Source: JBEKTW01 sp963727845
Lineage (GTDB): Bacteria; Bacteroidota; Ignavibacteria; UBA10030; SZUA-254
Direction of reading: 5' to 3'
NCBI GenBank assembly: GCA_963727845.1
Contig: CAVSHI010000001.1
Span: forward strand, 372,001 to 436,000
Length of the DNA stretch: 64,000 nucleotides
Part shown: one piece after another, positions 17,786 through 26,210 of the stretch
Layout: each line of letters begins with the position of its first letter
Numbering within the stretch: the stretch's first letter is position 1
Program-made: the position numbers and the translations under genes
The notes under the pieces: model-generated
The model's database searches: none
Seen by the model: only the letters and a program-made list of their open reading frames with translations
Told to the model about the DNA's origin: nothing

Positions 17786-20215
17786 GTGTCAAGAGCTGCA
17801 AAACTCACAATAGGAATCGGGTGCACGCTCGCGGTCATTCTTGTCGCATTAGTCCTGTTCCTTCGATCGCTCGTCGTAAAATCATTCCCGCTCACCGACG
17901 GCAGCATTGCCGTTAATGGTATTCACCAGCCTGTCGAAATTTACCGCGATGAGTTCGGCGTCCCTCATATTCTGGCCAAGGATGAACACGACCTGATGTT
18001 CGCCGTCGGGTACGTCCATGCGCAGGATCGGCTCTGGCAAATGGAGTTGAGCCGCAGGATCGGGGAAGGAAGACTCTCGGAAATCTTTGACACGACTACG
18101 TTGAAGTTCGACAAGATGTTCAGGACGCTCGGATTCCCGCAACTTGCCGAATCTCTTCAGGAACATCTTCATCCTGAATCCCGGAAATTACTGGAGGACT
18201 ATGCCGCCGGAGTGAATGAATTCATCTCGACACACAAAGGGAAATTTCCGATCGAATTTGACATGCTGAATTTCGACCCGGAGCCGTGGCAGGTCAAACA
18301 CAGCCTGCTCGTGTCGCGATTGATGGCATGGGAGCTGAATTTCGCCTGGTGGGTCGACCTCACCTATGCAGAAATTGCCGCGAAGGTCCCGCCAAAGAAA
18401 TTCCGGGAAATTGTTCCGTCGTGGCCAGAGAACGTACCAGCAATCATTCCGCGATCGCAATTGAAGGCGTCCGTCTCCGGTATCCGCGAGTACCTTGACG
18501 TCGTTCGCAATTACCGGAATACATTCCGGATGGGACCGTTCTCCGCAGGCAGCAACGCATGGGCCGTCAATGCGTCGAAGTCGATGACGGGCAAGCCGCT
18601 TCTTGCCAACGATCCTCACCTGAGAGTTTCGGTTCCGTCGAGATGGTATGAGATACATTGTTCCACGCCGGGCTCGAATGTTGCCGGAGTTTCGATCCCC
18701 GGAATACCGGCCGTTGTGATCGGGCACAACGATTCGCTCGCATGGGGAATGACGAACGCGATGATCGACGACGCGGATTTCTACTTCGAGCAGAGAGACT
18801 CAACACGTGAGGATTATTACCGGGTCAGGAGCGCGTCACTCCGGATGCTGGCGCGGGATGAAAAGATCTACATAGGTAAATCCGACAGCGTGGGAATCAC
18901 TGTCCGCTCGACTCTCCATGGACCGGTGGTCAACGACATTCATCCCTCCGGCGACCATTCTCCTTTCGATACGGCGATGCATCGAACGCCGATTTCCATG
19001 CGATGGACCGGTTTCGAGATGAGCGATGAGTTTTATGGTTTCTATCTCATGAATCGATCGAGGAACAGGAATGAATTCGAGCAGGGCCTGAAAGAACTTG
19101 CCGTGCCTGCCCAGTGCGTCGTGTATGCGGATGCGCGCGGCAACATCGGCCTTTGGACGGCAGGACGGGTTCCAATCCGTGGAAACTATGAAGCGATGCT
19201 TCCCCAGCCGGGCTGGACGGGAGAGGCCGAGTGGCGGGGATTTATTCCCTTCGACCAGCTGCCGAAAGTCTGGAATCCTCCCGATGGGATGGTCATCTCG
19301 GCAAATCAAAAAATCACCGACAACTCGTATCCCTACTATCTTTCCAATCTCTGGGAGCCGCCGTCGCGATTTCAGCGAATCAGGGAACTTCTCACTTCGA
19401 CGGAAAAATTCACGGCGAACGATTTCAAGGAACTTCAACAGGACGTCTTCTCCGGCTATAACCGTGACCTCACGCAGCATATCTTGCACGCTTTCAGCTC
19501 GGACACGTCCAAAAGCGCCTCCGTGACAAGCGCTCTGGAATATCTTCGCAGCTGGGATTTCCGGTGCACATCCACCGATGTTGCGACTTCGATTGTCAAT
19601 GAATTTCTGGTCAAGTTGCTGCACAACACGTACGAAGACGAAATGGGTCCGGAAGTATTCAACGATTTTGTGTATTTCTCCGCGATTCCGTATCGTGTTA
19701 CGGACCAATTGCTGGCGGCCGATAGCTCGGACTGGTTCAATGATGTGACAACGGGAAAGAGAGAGTCGCGCGACGATATAATCCGGAAAAGCTTTCTCGA
19801 TGCCATCGATGAATTGAAGAGTACGGTCGGTGGAGAGATGAAAACCTGGCAATGGGGTGAAATCCACCGGGTCCTCTTCGAGCATCCCTTTGGGAAACGA
19901 AAACCGCTCGACAGGGTTTTCAACGTGGGTCCCTTCTCGATTGGCGGGAACGCGACGACAATCAACAAGGCCGATTTTCCGCTTGCGTCGCCGTTCTTCT
20001 TCTCCGCGGGTCCGTCGATGCGACAGGTCGTCGATCTCGCCGACCCCCGGTCGGCGTTTTCAGTCATCACGCTGGGGGAGTCGGGTCAACCGCTCAATAA
20101 GCATTATGATGACCAGACGGCGCTGTGGCTGAACGGAGGGTATCATGCGGTAACCACTGACTGGAACGAAATCAAGAGAAGTCATTGGGAGCGACTGGAG
20201 CTTAAGCAACAATGA
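17786..20215 (+). CDS. Penicillin-acylase-family (S45) N-terminal nucleophile hydrolase
   Basis: 809 residues from a GTG at 17786 with AAGGA seven bases upstream. An N-terminal membrane helix (about 8-30) acts as signal or anchor. The alpha chain includes DEFGVPHILAKDEHDLMFAVGYVHAQDRLWQMEL; the beta chain would start at Ser256 in AGSNAWAV, the conserved autocatalytic Ser-Asn-x-Trp, followed by NDPHLRVSVPSRWYE. Family members hydrolyse amides such as beta-lactams or acyl-homoserine lactones in the periplasm. The sirtuin gene starts 4 bases after the stop, so co-transcription is likely. The actual substrate cannot be inferred. Confidence 0.93.
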   Translation: MSRAAKLTIGIGCTLAVILVALVLFLRSLVVKSFPLTDGSIAVNGIHQPVEIYRDEFGVPHILAKDEHDLMFAVGYVHAQDRLWQMELSRRIGEGRLSEIFDTTTLKFDKMFRTLGFPQLAESLQEHLHPESRKLLEDYAAGVNEFISTHKGKFPIEFDMLNFDPEPWQVKHSLLVSRLMAWELNFAWWVDLTYAEIAAKVPPKKFREIVPSWPENVPAIIPRSQLKASVSGIREYLDVVRNYRNTFRMGPFSAGSNAWAVNASKSMTGKPLLANDPHLRVSVPSRWYEIHCSTPGSNVAGVSIPGIPAVVIGHNDSLAWGMTNAMIDDADFYFEQRDSTREDYYRVRSASLRMLARDEKIYIGKSDSVGITVRSTLHGPVVNDIHPSGDHSPFDTAMHRTPISMRWTGFEMSDEFYGFYLMNRSRNRNEFEQGLKELAVPAQCVVYADARGNIGLWTAGRVPIRGNYEAMLPQPGWTGEAEWRGFIPFDQLPKVWNPPDGMVISANQKITDNSYPYYLSNLWEPPSRFQRIRELLTSTEKFTANDFKELQQDVFSGYNRDLTQHILHAFSSDTSKSASVTSALEYLRSWDFRCTSTDVATSIVNEFLVKLLHNTYEDEMGPEVFNDFVYFSAIPYRVTDQLLAADSSDWFNDVTTGKRESRDDIIRKSFLDAIDELKSTVGGEMKTWQWGEIHRVLFEHPFGKRKPLDRVFNVGPFSIGGNATTINKADFPLASPFFFSAGPSMRQVVDLADPRSAFSVITLGESGQPLNKHYDDQTALWLNGGYHAVTTDWNEIKRSHWERLELKQQ

Positions 20216-20219
20216 TGCT

Positions 20220-20963
20220 ATGTTCTCGTCCCGCCTGAAATCCAAGCTAAAGGAGGCTGCCTCCGTCGTTGCCTTCACCGGGGCGGGGATGTCGGCAGAG
20301 AGCGGCGTCCCGACTTTTCGCGGTGAAGAAGGAATCTGGAAAAAATTCAAACCGGAGGAACTTGCGAACTTTGATGCATTTATCCGGAATCCCGGCGTGG
20401 TATGGGAATGGTACAAGTACCGCAAGCAGTTAATATTGTCCATTCAACCGAATCCGGGGCATTTCGCGCTTGCCGAGATGGAAAAAATATTCCCGCAGTT
20501 TGCCGTCATCACGCAAAACATCGATAATCTCCATCGGCGCGCCGGGAGCAGGTCGGTCCATGAACTTCACGGCAATATTGAACGAAATTATTGTATCGGA
20601 TGCGGAGTGAAATACCCCGACGAAAAGATTACTGCATACAACGGAGCCCCACGCTGCGGGCAATGCGGCGATTTGATCCGGCCGGATGTTGTATGGTTTG
20701 GTGAACTTTTGCCGGTGGAGGAGTGGAATGCAAGCGTGGCTGCGGCGGAGCGTGCCGATGTATTTTTTTCGATTGGGACATCAGCCGTGGTGCATCCTGC
20801 CGCATCGCTGCCTATCGCTGCAAGACGTGCGGGGGCGTATGTCGTGGAAGTAAACATCGAACCGACCGACCTGTCGGATCGGATGGATGAAGTCCTTCTG
20901 GGAAAGTCAGGCGAAATCCTTCCGCGGCTCGTTGATGTTCTCAAACATTCTGTCGTGAGGTAA
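20220..20963 (+). CDS. cobB: NAD-dependent protein deacylase (sirtuin)
   Basis: 247 residues. NAD-binding motifs VVAFTGAGMSAESGVPTFRG and ITQNIDNLH, the catalytic His in VHELHGN, and a zinc module with two CxxC pairs (CIGC, CGQC) are all present. The segment WEWYKYRKQL carries the Tyr-x-x-Arg pair that in SIRT5/CobB-type enzymes binds succinyl or malonyl groups, so it may remove acidic acyl groups as well as acetyl. It lies 4 bases after a penicillin-acylase gene and 8 bases before pyruvate kinase, an arrangement that suggests co-expression with central metabolism. Confidence 0.95.
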   Translation: MFSSRLKSKLKEAASVVAFTGAGMSAESGVPTFRGEEGIWKKFKPEELANFDAFIRNPGVVWEWYKYRKQLILSIQPNPGHFALAEMEKIFPQFAVITQNIDNLHRRAGSRSVHELHGNIERNYCIGCGVKYPDEKITAYNGAPRCGQCGDLIRPDVVWFGELLPVEEWNASVAAAERADVFFSIGTSAVVHPAASLPIAARRAGAYVVEVNIEPTDLSDRMDEVLLGKSGEILPRLVDVLKHSVVR

Positions 20964-20971
20964 TCACACCT

Positions 20972-22414
20972 ATGGCATCGAATAAACAAGTATTCTCAAA
21001 AACAAAAATAGTTTGCACGATCGGGCCCGCCTCGCAATCGCTGGAGGTACTCAAGGGTCTTATCCGCGCCGGAATGGACGTTACCCGGCTGAATTTTTCT
21101 CACGGCACGCGCGAGGAGCATGCGAGAATTCTCGAAAACATCCGGATTGCGACAACGTTCACCGGTGAACCGCTAACGATCATGCAGGACCTCGGGGGTC
21201 CAAAGATCCGCATCGGTAATCTCGCATCCCCATCGGTGGAGCTCATACCCAGATCAACCATCGTCATAACAACGGAAGCTATCGACGGGACGGCCCAGCG
21301 CGTGTCGACAACGTACGAGAATCTGCCGAAAGATGTGCGGCCGGGGAATACGATCCTGCTCGATGATGGAAAGCTTCAGCTCCAGGTTGAGCGTGTGGAA
21401 AAAAACGACACGTTCTGCAAAGTGGTGCGGGGCGGTACGCTCCTCCCGCACAAAGGAATGAATCTTCCCGGCGTTGCAGTCAGCGTTCCCTCGATGACGG
21501 AGAAAGACAAGGAGGACCTCATCTTCGGAATGGGACAGGATATCGATTATGTCGCGCTTTCATTCGTGCGCACTGCCCATGACATAACGTACCTTCGCGA
21601 ATTCATTATTGAGCACGGGAAAAAGGGGAAGAAAATTCCCATCATCGCGAAAATTGAAAAGCCGGAGGCAATCAAGAACATCGACTCGATTATCGAAGAA
21701 GCAGACGGTGTGATGGTCGCTCGCGGGGACCTGGGGGTAGAGCTCCCGGCGGAGGAAGTACCTCTCCTTCAAAAAATGATTGTCCGCAAATGCAACCAGC
21801 TCGGCAAACCGGTGATCATCGCTACGCAGATGCTTGAATCAATGATCGGCAGTGCGACTCCGACACGCGCCGAGGCAAACAACGTCGCCAATGCCGTGCT
21901 CGACGGCGCGGACGCGGTCATGTTGAGCGCAGAGACCTCGATAGGAAAATATCCGGTGCAGGCCGTCGAGGTGATGGACAGAATAATCCGGGGAACGGAG
22001 CAGCATGCGGGCGAGTTCCAGCGGTGCAATCCCGAATCCATTCCGTCAATTCACGCGTATGACCCGCTGAGCCGGGCTGCGTGCCTGTTAGCCGACCAGG
22101 TGAGAGCGTCGGCGATCGTGGCGTTGACCCATTCCGGCTCAACGGCAGCGCACGTGGCGAAATTCAGACCGACGGCACGCATCATCGCCGTGACGGATCA
22201 TGAAAAAATCATGCGCCGCCTTAACCTCATCTGGGGTATCCGTGGATTAATTGTGGAGAATCTCAAAAAGGACACCGACGCCACATTCAAGATGATCGAA
22301 GAACGTCTTCTTCATGAAGGTTTTATCCACAAAGGGGATACCGTCGTTATGCTTGCCGGGATACCGTTGTTCGAAGGGCATCCGACGAATACGATCAAGG
22401 TGGACAAAGTGTAG
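20972..22414 (+). CDS. pyk: Pyruvate kinase
   Basis: 480 residues, normal length. It converts phosphoenolpyruvate and ADP to pyruvate and ATP. Visible motifs: TKIVCTIGPAS and VTRLNFSHGTREEHA at the N-terminus, IMQDLGGPKIRIG, the active-site lysine signature IPIIAKIEKPEAI, MVARGDLGVELP, and IIATQMLESMI with TRAEANNVANAVLDG. The B domain (about 70-165) and C-terminal allosteric domain (about 350-480, ending in NTIKVDKV) are present. Start ATG at 20972, 8 bases after the sirtuin stop. Its product feeds PFOR, encoded at 38-42 kb. Confidence 0.98.
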   Translation: MASNKQVFSKTKIVCTIGPASQSLEVLKGLIRAGMDVTRLNFSHGTREEHARILENIRIATTFTGEPLTIMQDLGGPKIRIGNLASPSVELIPRSTIVITTEAIDGTAQRVSTTYENLPKDVRPGNTILLDDGKLQLQVERVEKNDTFCKVVRGGTLLPHKGMNLPGVAVSVPSMTEKDKEDLIFGMGQDIDYVALSFVRTAHDITYLREFIIEHGKKGKKIPIIAKIEKPEAIKNIDSIIEEADGVMVARGDLGVELPAEEVPLLQKMIVRKCNQLGKPVIIATQMLESMIGSATPTRAEANNVANAVLDGADAVMLSAETSIGKYPVQAVEVMDRIIRGTEQHAGEFQRCNPESIPSIHAYDPLSRAACLLADQVRASAIVALTHSGSTAAHVAKFRPTARIIAVTDHEKIMRRLNLIWGIRGLIVENLKKDTDATFKMIEERLLHEGFIHKGDTVVMLAGIPLFEGHPTNTIKVDKV

Positions 22415-22476
22415 CGGACTTCAAACACGAAGGACTGCATCCCATTTCAGGAGAACTCATCCCCCGCTGCGAGTGG

Positions 22477-23019
22477 TTATCTCCACTTAATCGTGCATCC
22501 TATTGAAAATGTTTCGGGGGTTTTCACCTCTTTGCCGGCCAGCAATGCGTCCAAGGCATCGCGAAGATACGATTCTTTGACCGCGGTGGAGTCCTTCCAG
22601 TTGTCGTCCATCTTGCCGCTGTAGCGGAGCTTACGCTTTTCGTCGAAGACGAAGAATTGCGGCGTGTGTGTCGCGCCGAACGCTTCCGCCGCCGACTGGT
22701 TTTCATCCCGCACGTACGGAAAGTTGAATCCTCTCTGCTTCGCGCGCTTCACCATTTCATCATAATTGTCTTCGGGATAATTCTGCGTCTCGTTTGAATT
22801 GATTGCAACGAGCTGGACGCCTTTCTTATCATACTGTCCCTGCAAAGCAATCATGCGGTCTTCATACGCCTGGACGTAGGGACAATGGTTGCACGAGAAT
22901 ACGATGACCAGAATCATCCTGTCGGAAAAATTTTTCGTGGAGTAATGCTTGCCGTCCGTGCCCGGGAGATTCTCAAATTCCGGCATCGGGTCGTTAATGC
23001 TGAGCCTCTTGCTTGCCAT
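22477..23019 (-). CDS. Thioredoxin-like/AhpC-TSA family protein
   Basis: 180 residues, no signal peptide. The thioredoxin fold has its active site in VFSCNHCPYVQAYEDR (Cys-x-x-Cys), followed by GVQLVAINSNE and the cis-Pro region THTPQFFVFDEK. This is the family of cytoplasmic thioredoxin-like peroxiredoxin relatives commonly annotated as thioredoxin family protein; it is likely a disulfide reductase or peroxide-detoxifying protein. It is monocistronic, its promoter region holding the palindromic repeat at 23080. Confidence 0.88.
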   Translation of the reverse strand: MASKRLSINDPMPEFENLPGTDGKHYSTKNFSDRMILVIVFSCNHCPYVQAYEDRMIALQGQYDKKGVQLVAINSNETQNYPEDNYDEMVKRAKQRGFNFPYVRDENQSAAEAFGATHTPQFFVFDEKRKLRYSGKMDDNWKDSTAVKESYLRDALDALLAGKEVKTPETFSIGCTIKWR

Positions 23020-23079
23020 TGTTTAATCCTTTCAAATGTTCTGTCTCGGAAGTGGATTGATTCGCTTTTGGAACTCTTA

Positions 23080-23130
23080 ACCCTCACCCCTTTCCCCTCT
23101 CCCAATGGGAGAGGGGAAAGGGGTGAGGGT
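23080..23130. repeat. Perfect 25-base inverted repeat (intergenic palindrome)
   Basis: Arm 23080-23104 pairs base for base with 23106-23130 around a single A at 23105; arms are C/T-rich and G/A-rich (ACCCTCACCCC at the outer end, TCTCCCA at the centre). It lies between the thioredoxin-like gene and the end of the hydrolase gene. The outer and inner blocks of the same arms recur at 63209-63300 with insertions. Spurious ORFs with LTPFPSP-type sequence arise from this element. Confidence 0.85.
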
Positions 23131-23189
23131 GAGGAATGACATCTCAATCCAAGGAATTACTAAAACTATTTGAGTGACGCAATACTTAA

Positions 23190-24002
23190 TCACTGTGAGA
23201 ATTCGATAATTGTCTCGGACAATTCCTTCGGTTTTTCCAGTGGAACGGAGTGTCCGCATTCAGCAAAGAACTTCAAGGTCGAGTTAGGAATGTTTTGGTG
23301 AAATTGAGTCGCCGCATCCTTCGGTACCGTCCGGTCATTCTCTCCCCATACGATAAGTGTTGGAACGCGGATCAACGAGAGATCGGTCTGAAAAGTATCA
23401 TCCGGGGAATAAACATTCCTTAATCCGTTCAGCCATGCCTCCCGTTTTCCGGGCCGGGAAAGTTGGCGGAAGAACTCCTCGCAAAGATCCGGGGGACGGG
23501 AACGAATATCATGGAAGGAGCGTCGCGCAAGCATGCACATGAGCGACTTGTTCCGAAGAGCTGTGGTTTTTGCAATGGCGGAAAATGTTGGCCAGAAACT
23601 CTTGAACCTGAGAAGGCGGCTTTCAGCGGAGAGTCCGGTGCTGCAAATGAGCACGAGCGTTTCGATTTTGTCGGGATTCCTTCCTACGGCGGTTGCAGCA
23701 ATCTGACCCCCGTAGGAAATACCTACAAGCATTGCCTTCTGGAGGCCGAGGTGATCAAGAAGCCGGACGCAAAAATCAGCATACATGCAGGTAGAGTATG
23801 GAAGCGGTGGACATTCCGATTCTCCCCATCCGGGCAAGTCGAGAACGATGACATGAAATTGATTCGCGAGAGGATCGATCACCCGCTGCCACATAAGCGG
23901 GCCGCCCAGGCCGTGGATGAGAACCAGAGGGTTTCCGGCACCCGATTCGGCAATATGTGTCCGGATGCCGCCGACAACGATGAAATGCCGGTTAATGTTC
24001 AC
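23190..24002 (-). CDS. Alpha/beta-fold hydrolase
   Basis: 270 residues, no signal peptide. Oxyanion/N-terminal block LVLIHGLGGPLMWQ, LDLPGWGESE, nucleophile elbow VGISYGGQIA, acid Asp in VWGENDRTVP and catalytic His in AECGHSVPLEKP: a complete Ser-Asp-His set of the lipase/epoxide-hydrolase-like superfamily. The start overlaps the trmH stop by 4 bases (ATGA), so it is translated with the upstream RNA methyltransferase. Substrate unknown. Confidence 0.9.
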   Translation of the reverse strand: MNINRHFIVVGGIRTHIAESGAGNPLVLIHGLGGPLMWQRVIDPLANQFHVIVLDLPGWGESECPPLPYSTCMYADFCVRLLDHLGLQKAMLVGISYGGQIAATAVGRNPDKIETLVLICSTGLSAESRLLRFKSFWPTFSAIAKTTALRNKSLMCMLARRSFHDIRSRPPDLCEEFFRQLSRPGKREAWLNGLRNVYSPDDTFQTDLSLIRVPTLIVWGENDRTVPKDAATQFHQNIPNSTLKFFAECGHSVPLEKPKELSETIIEFSQ

Positions 24003-24577
24003 TTCCTCGCCCAGCCGTCGAATAGTTTTATCAACTGGCTTTTTGTCAACGATGATTTCTTATACAATGCGGCGGCTTCACGCTGGCGAAATGCCTCGTA
24101 GAGCGTAACGGCGCATGCCACGGACACGTTGAGACTCTGAATCATCCCGACCATCGGAATCTGGAAGTTTGTGTCGGCGAGATTTGCCGCCTCCTCGGAA
24201 ACGCCGCGATGTTCATTGCCAAAGACGATTGCAATTTTCCGTGTCAGGTCAAGCTCATACAACGATTTCGATTCTTTGCCGAGATGAGTCGCGCAGATGT
24301 GAAAACCCTCTTCATGGAGTTTTCGATAACACTCCTCGATCGACCTGAATGCACGCCTTGAAACCCACTTCGTGGCGCTCGCCGAGCTCTTCTTGCCGAG
24401 TTTCGGGAATTGCTCATCGGTATAGATAAGCTGTACTTCAAGCACGCCGACAGCGTCCGCTGAACGCAGGATCGCGCTGACGTTGTGAGGGTTGTGAATA
24501 TTCTCCATCACAATCGTCAACGTGGGCTGGCGATGCCGCAGCACCGAGAGCATTTTCTTTTCCCGCCGTTCGGTCAC
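23999..24577 (-). CDS. trmH: tRNA (guanosine-2'-O-)-methyltransferase
   Basis: 192 residues, the usual length of TrmH. It methylates the ribose of G18 in tRNA using S-adenosylmethionine. The N-terminus MLSVLRHRQPTLTIVMENIHNPHNVSAILRSADAVG is typical of TrmH; the SPOUT knot motifs IAIVFGNEHRGVS and PMVGMIQSLNVSVACAVTLYE are present, with Asn and Arg residues for catalysis and cofactor binding. It starts 3 bases after the EamA transporter stop and overlaps the hydrolase gene downstream, in a four-gene minus-strand unit. Confidence 0.95.
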   Translation of the reverse strand: MTERREKKMLSVLRHRQPTLTIVMENIHNPHNVSAILRSADAVGVLEVQLIYTDEQFPKLGKKSSASATKWVSRRAFRSIEECYRKLHEEGFHICATHLGKESKSLYELDLTRKIAIVFGNEHRGVSEEAANLADTNFQIPMVGMIQSLNVSVACAVTLYEAFRQREAAALYKKSSLTKSQLIKLFDGWARK

Positions 24578-24580
24578 GGT

Positions 24581-25507
24581 TTACCGTTCCACATGGACGG
24601 AAGTTGTGGTTACTTCATACGCCTCCTGCACCGGATCCTTTTTTCTTTGCAGGATGATGATGGCAGAAATGACGAGAACCGCGCCCAGGATTTGCACCGG
24701 CGTTAAGATCTCGTTGAGGAAAACGTATGCCATGAGGATAGCAATGACGGGCTCGAAGGTGGCCGTGATGATCGCCTGCGAGGCGGTCAGGTACCGGATT
24801 CCCATGAAGTAAAAGGAATGAGGGATCAGGATGGAGATCATCGCAAAGCCGAAGAACAGCCACCATGTTTTCCCCGAATATCCGGCGGCAATGATATCGG
24901 ACGGGGAATTGACGCATAACCAGAACGCCGAACCGAAGGCAAACGCGTAAACGAGCATGGTCCACGAGCTGTACTCCCGCACGAGCCGGCGCAGCCAGAT
25001 GTTTGAGAATGCCCACGTACATGCCGCACCAAGGCCCGTAAGCAGTCCGAGCTGACTTATGTGTACGAGAGAAAATTCCTTTCCCGCCACCGCAAGAAAA
25101 CAACCCACGAGGGAAACGCCCCCGGCAACAAGTTTTGTGGCGTTGAGCTCCTCTTCGCGTGAGATCGCCGCGTACGCCAGCACCAGAAGGGGTGCCAGGT
25201 ACTGAAGAAGAATCGCCGTGGCGACATTCGTTTCCTTAATTGTAACATAGTACAGGAAGTTCGACCCGGCCGCGCCGACGATCCCAAGCAATGCAAAACG
25301 ATACAGATCCTTCACTTTGACGCGAAGAACATCGCGGCGGAAAAGAAGAAACACGGCCAGCAGGACAAGGAAGGAAAACGTCATGCGCGTTTGGACGAGA
25401 ATGAGGGGTTTGATCTCGAGTGTAAAGAGAAATCTCGCCAGCGCCGCTGAGACGCCCCAAAAGGTTACTGCGGCAAGAATGAAAACGTAACCCTTCAGCG
25501 ACTTCAT
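24581..25507 (-). CDS. EamA/DMT-family membrane transporter
   Basis: 308 residues with ten predicted membrane helices in two five-helix EamA halves (first half residues 5-145, second about 150-290); entry motif VFILAAVTFWGVSAALARF and AILLQYLAPLLVLAYA are typical. These proteins export or take up small metabolites such as amino acids or nucleotide derivatives. Its ATG overlaps the stop of the upstream gene at 25504 by 4 bases. Substrate unknown. Confidence 0.92.
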   Translation of the reverse strand: MKSLKGYVFILAAVTFWGVSAALARFLFTLEIKPLILVQTRMTFSFLVLLAVFLLFRRDVLRVKVKDLYRFALLGIVGAAGSNFLYYVTIKETNVATAILLQYLAPLLVLAYAAISREEELNATKLVAGGVSLVGCFLAVAGKEFSLVHISQLGLLTGLGAACTWAFSNIWLRRLVREYSSWTMLVYAFAFGSAFWLCVNSPSDIIAAGYSGKTWWLFFGFAMISILIPHSFYFMGIRYLTASQAIITATFEPVIAILMAYVFLNEILTPVQILGAVLVISAIIILQRKKDPVQEAYEVTTTSVHVER

Positions 25508-26103
25508 TCTTCTGACGGAGGCTCTTGATCCGGAGTGCGGCTATCTTGCGCCAGGCGCCGATAATATCCGCTCATCTCGTCGTTGCCGTTCATATCATAG
25601 AATTCCGAGAGGCGCCGGCAGAGAATCTTCGGATCAGCGATGCGCTCAACGCCCTGCTTGAGGAATTCTATGAGGACGCCAAGCGGAGGGATATTGAGAT
25701 CCGGCTCAAAACAATCAGCCGCTGACAAGTAAGGATCGAGCATGTCGGGATGAACTGATGCCGCCTTCTTATAGTATTCGAGCGCAAGTTCATGATTGTC
25801 GATCATCGAATACGTTACTTCAAATACGTTCGCCAGCCACATGAAAGTATCGTAGGCGACGTGTGGGAATTCTTTCGCAAGCTTCTCTCCGAACAGACAC
25901 AATTCATGCGGGGCGAGTGAGGGGTTCCAGAAGAGCTGTCTGTAGAGCTCCATGTCATCGATGCGTTGTTTGAGCGCTTGCTCGAACGCGTCGAACGTTT
26001 CATTGAACTCATTCGATGTCTGAAAGCGTCTGCGAATTTCTTCGCGTGTCAATTCCGGCATTTTCGCCCGGATGTGTGTTTCTTGATTCCAGTCATGTAT
26101 CAT
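25504..26103 (-). CDS. Helical TPR-like protein, function unknown
   Basis: 199 residues, cytoplasmic, acidic. Helix pairs with TPR character occur (ELALEYYKKAASVHPDMLDPYLSAADCF about residues 113-140), within a longer helical protein; no other domain. A second ATG at 26061 (MPELTREE) is also possible. The stop overlaps the EamA start, indicating an operon with EamA, trmH and the hydrolase, but nothing in these neighbours reveals its role. Confidence 0.7.
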   Translation of the reverse strand: MIHDWNQETHIRAKMPELTREEIRRRFQTSNEFNETFDAFEQALKQRIDDMELYRQLFWNPSLAPHELCLFGEKLAKEFPHVAYDTFMWLANVFEVTYSMIDNHELALEYYKKAASVHPDMLDPYLSAADCFEPDLNIPPLGVLIEFLKQGVERIADPKILCRRLSEFYDMNGNDEMSGYYRRLAQDSRTPDQEPPSEE

Positions 26104-26210
26104 GGAAAAATAGCAAAGGAAGACATGAAAAGCAATAGCATTGGAAATCCCTCCGTCATTTCTTATATTATCGATTATTTTTGTTCACCGTCGCCCCGAT
26201 CAAGGAATAG

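Noticed and set aside
18836..19885. 349-residue minus-strand ORF opposite the penicillin-acylase-like gene
   Set aside because: Antisense shadow with high His/Arg content and no motif.
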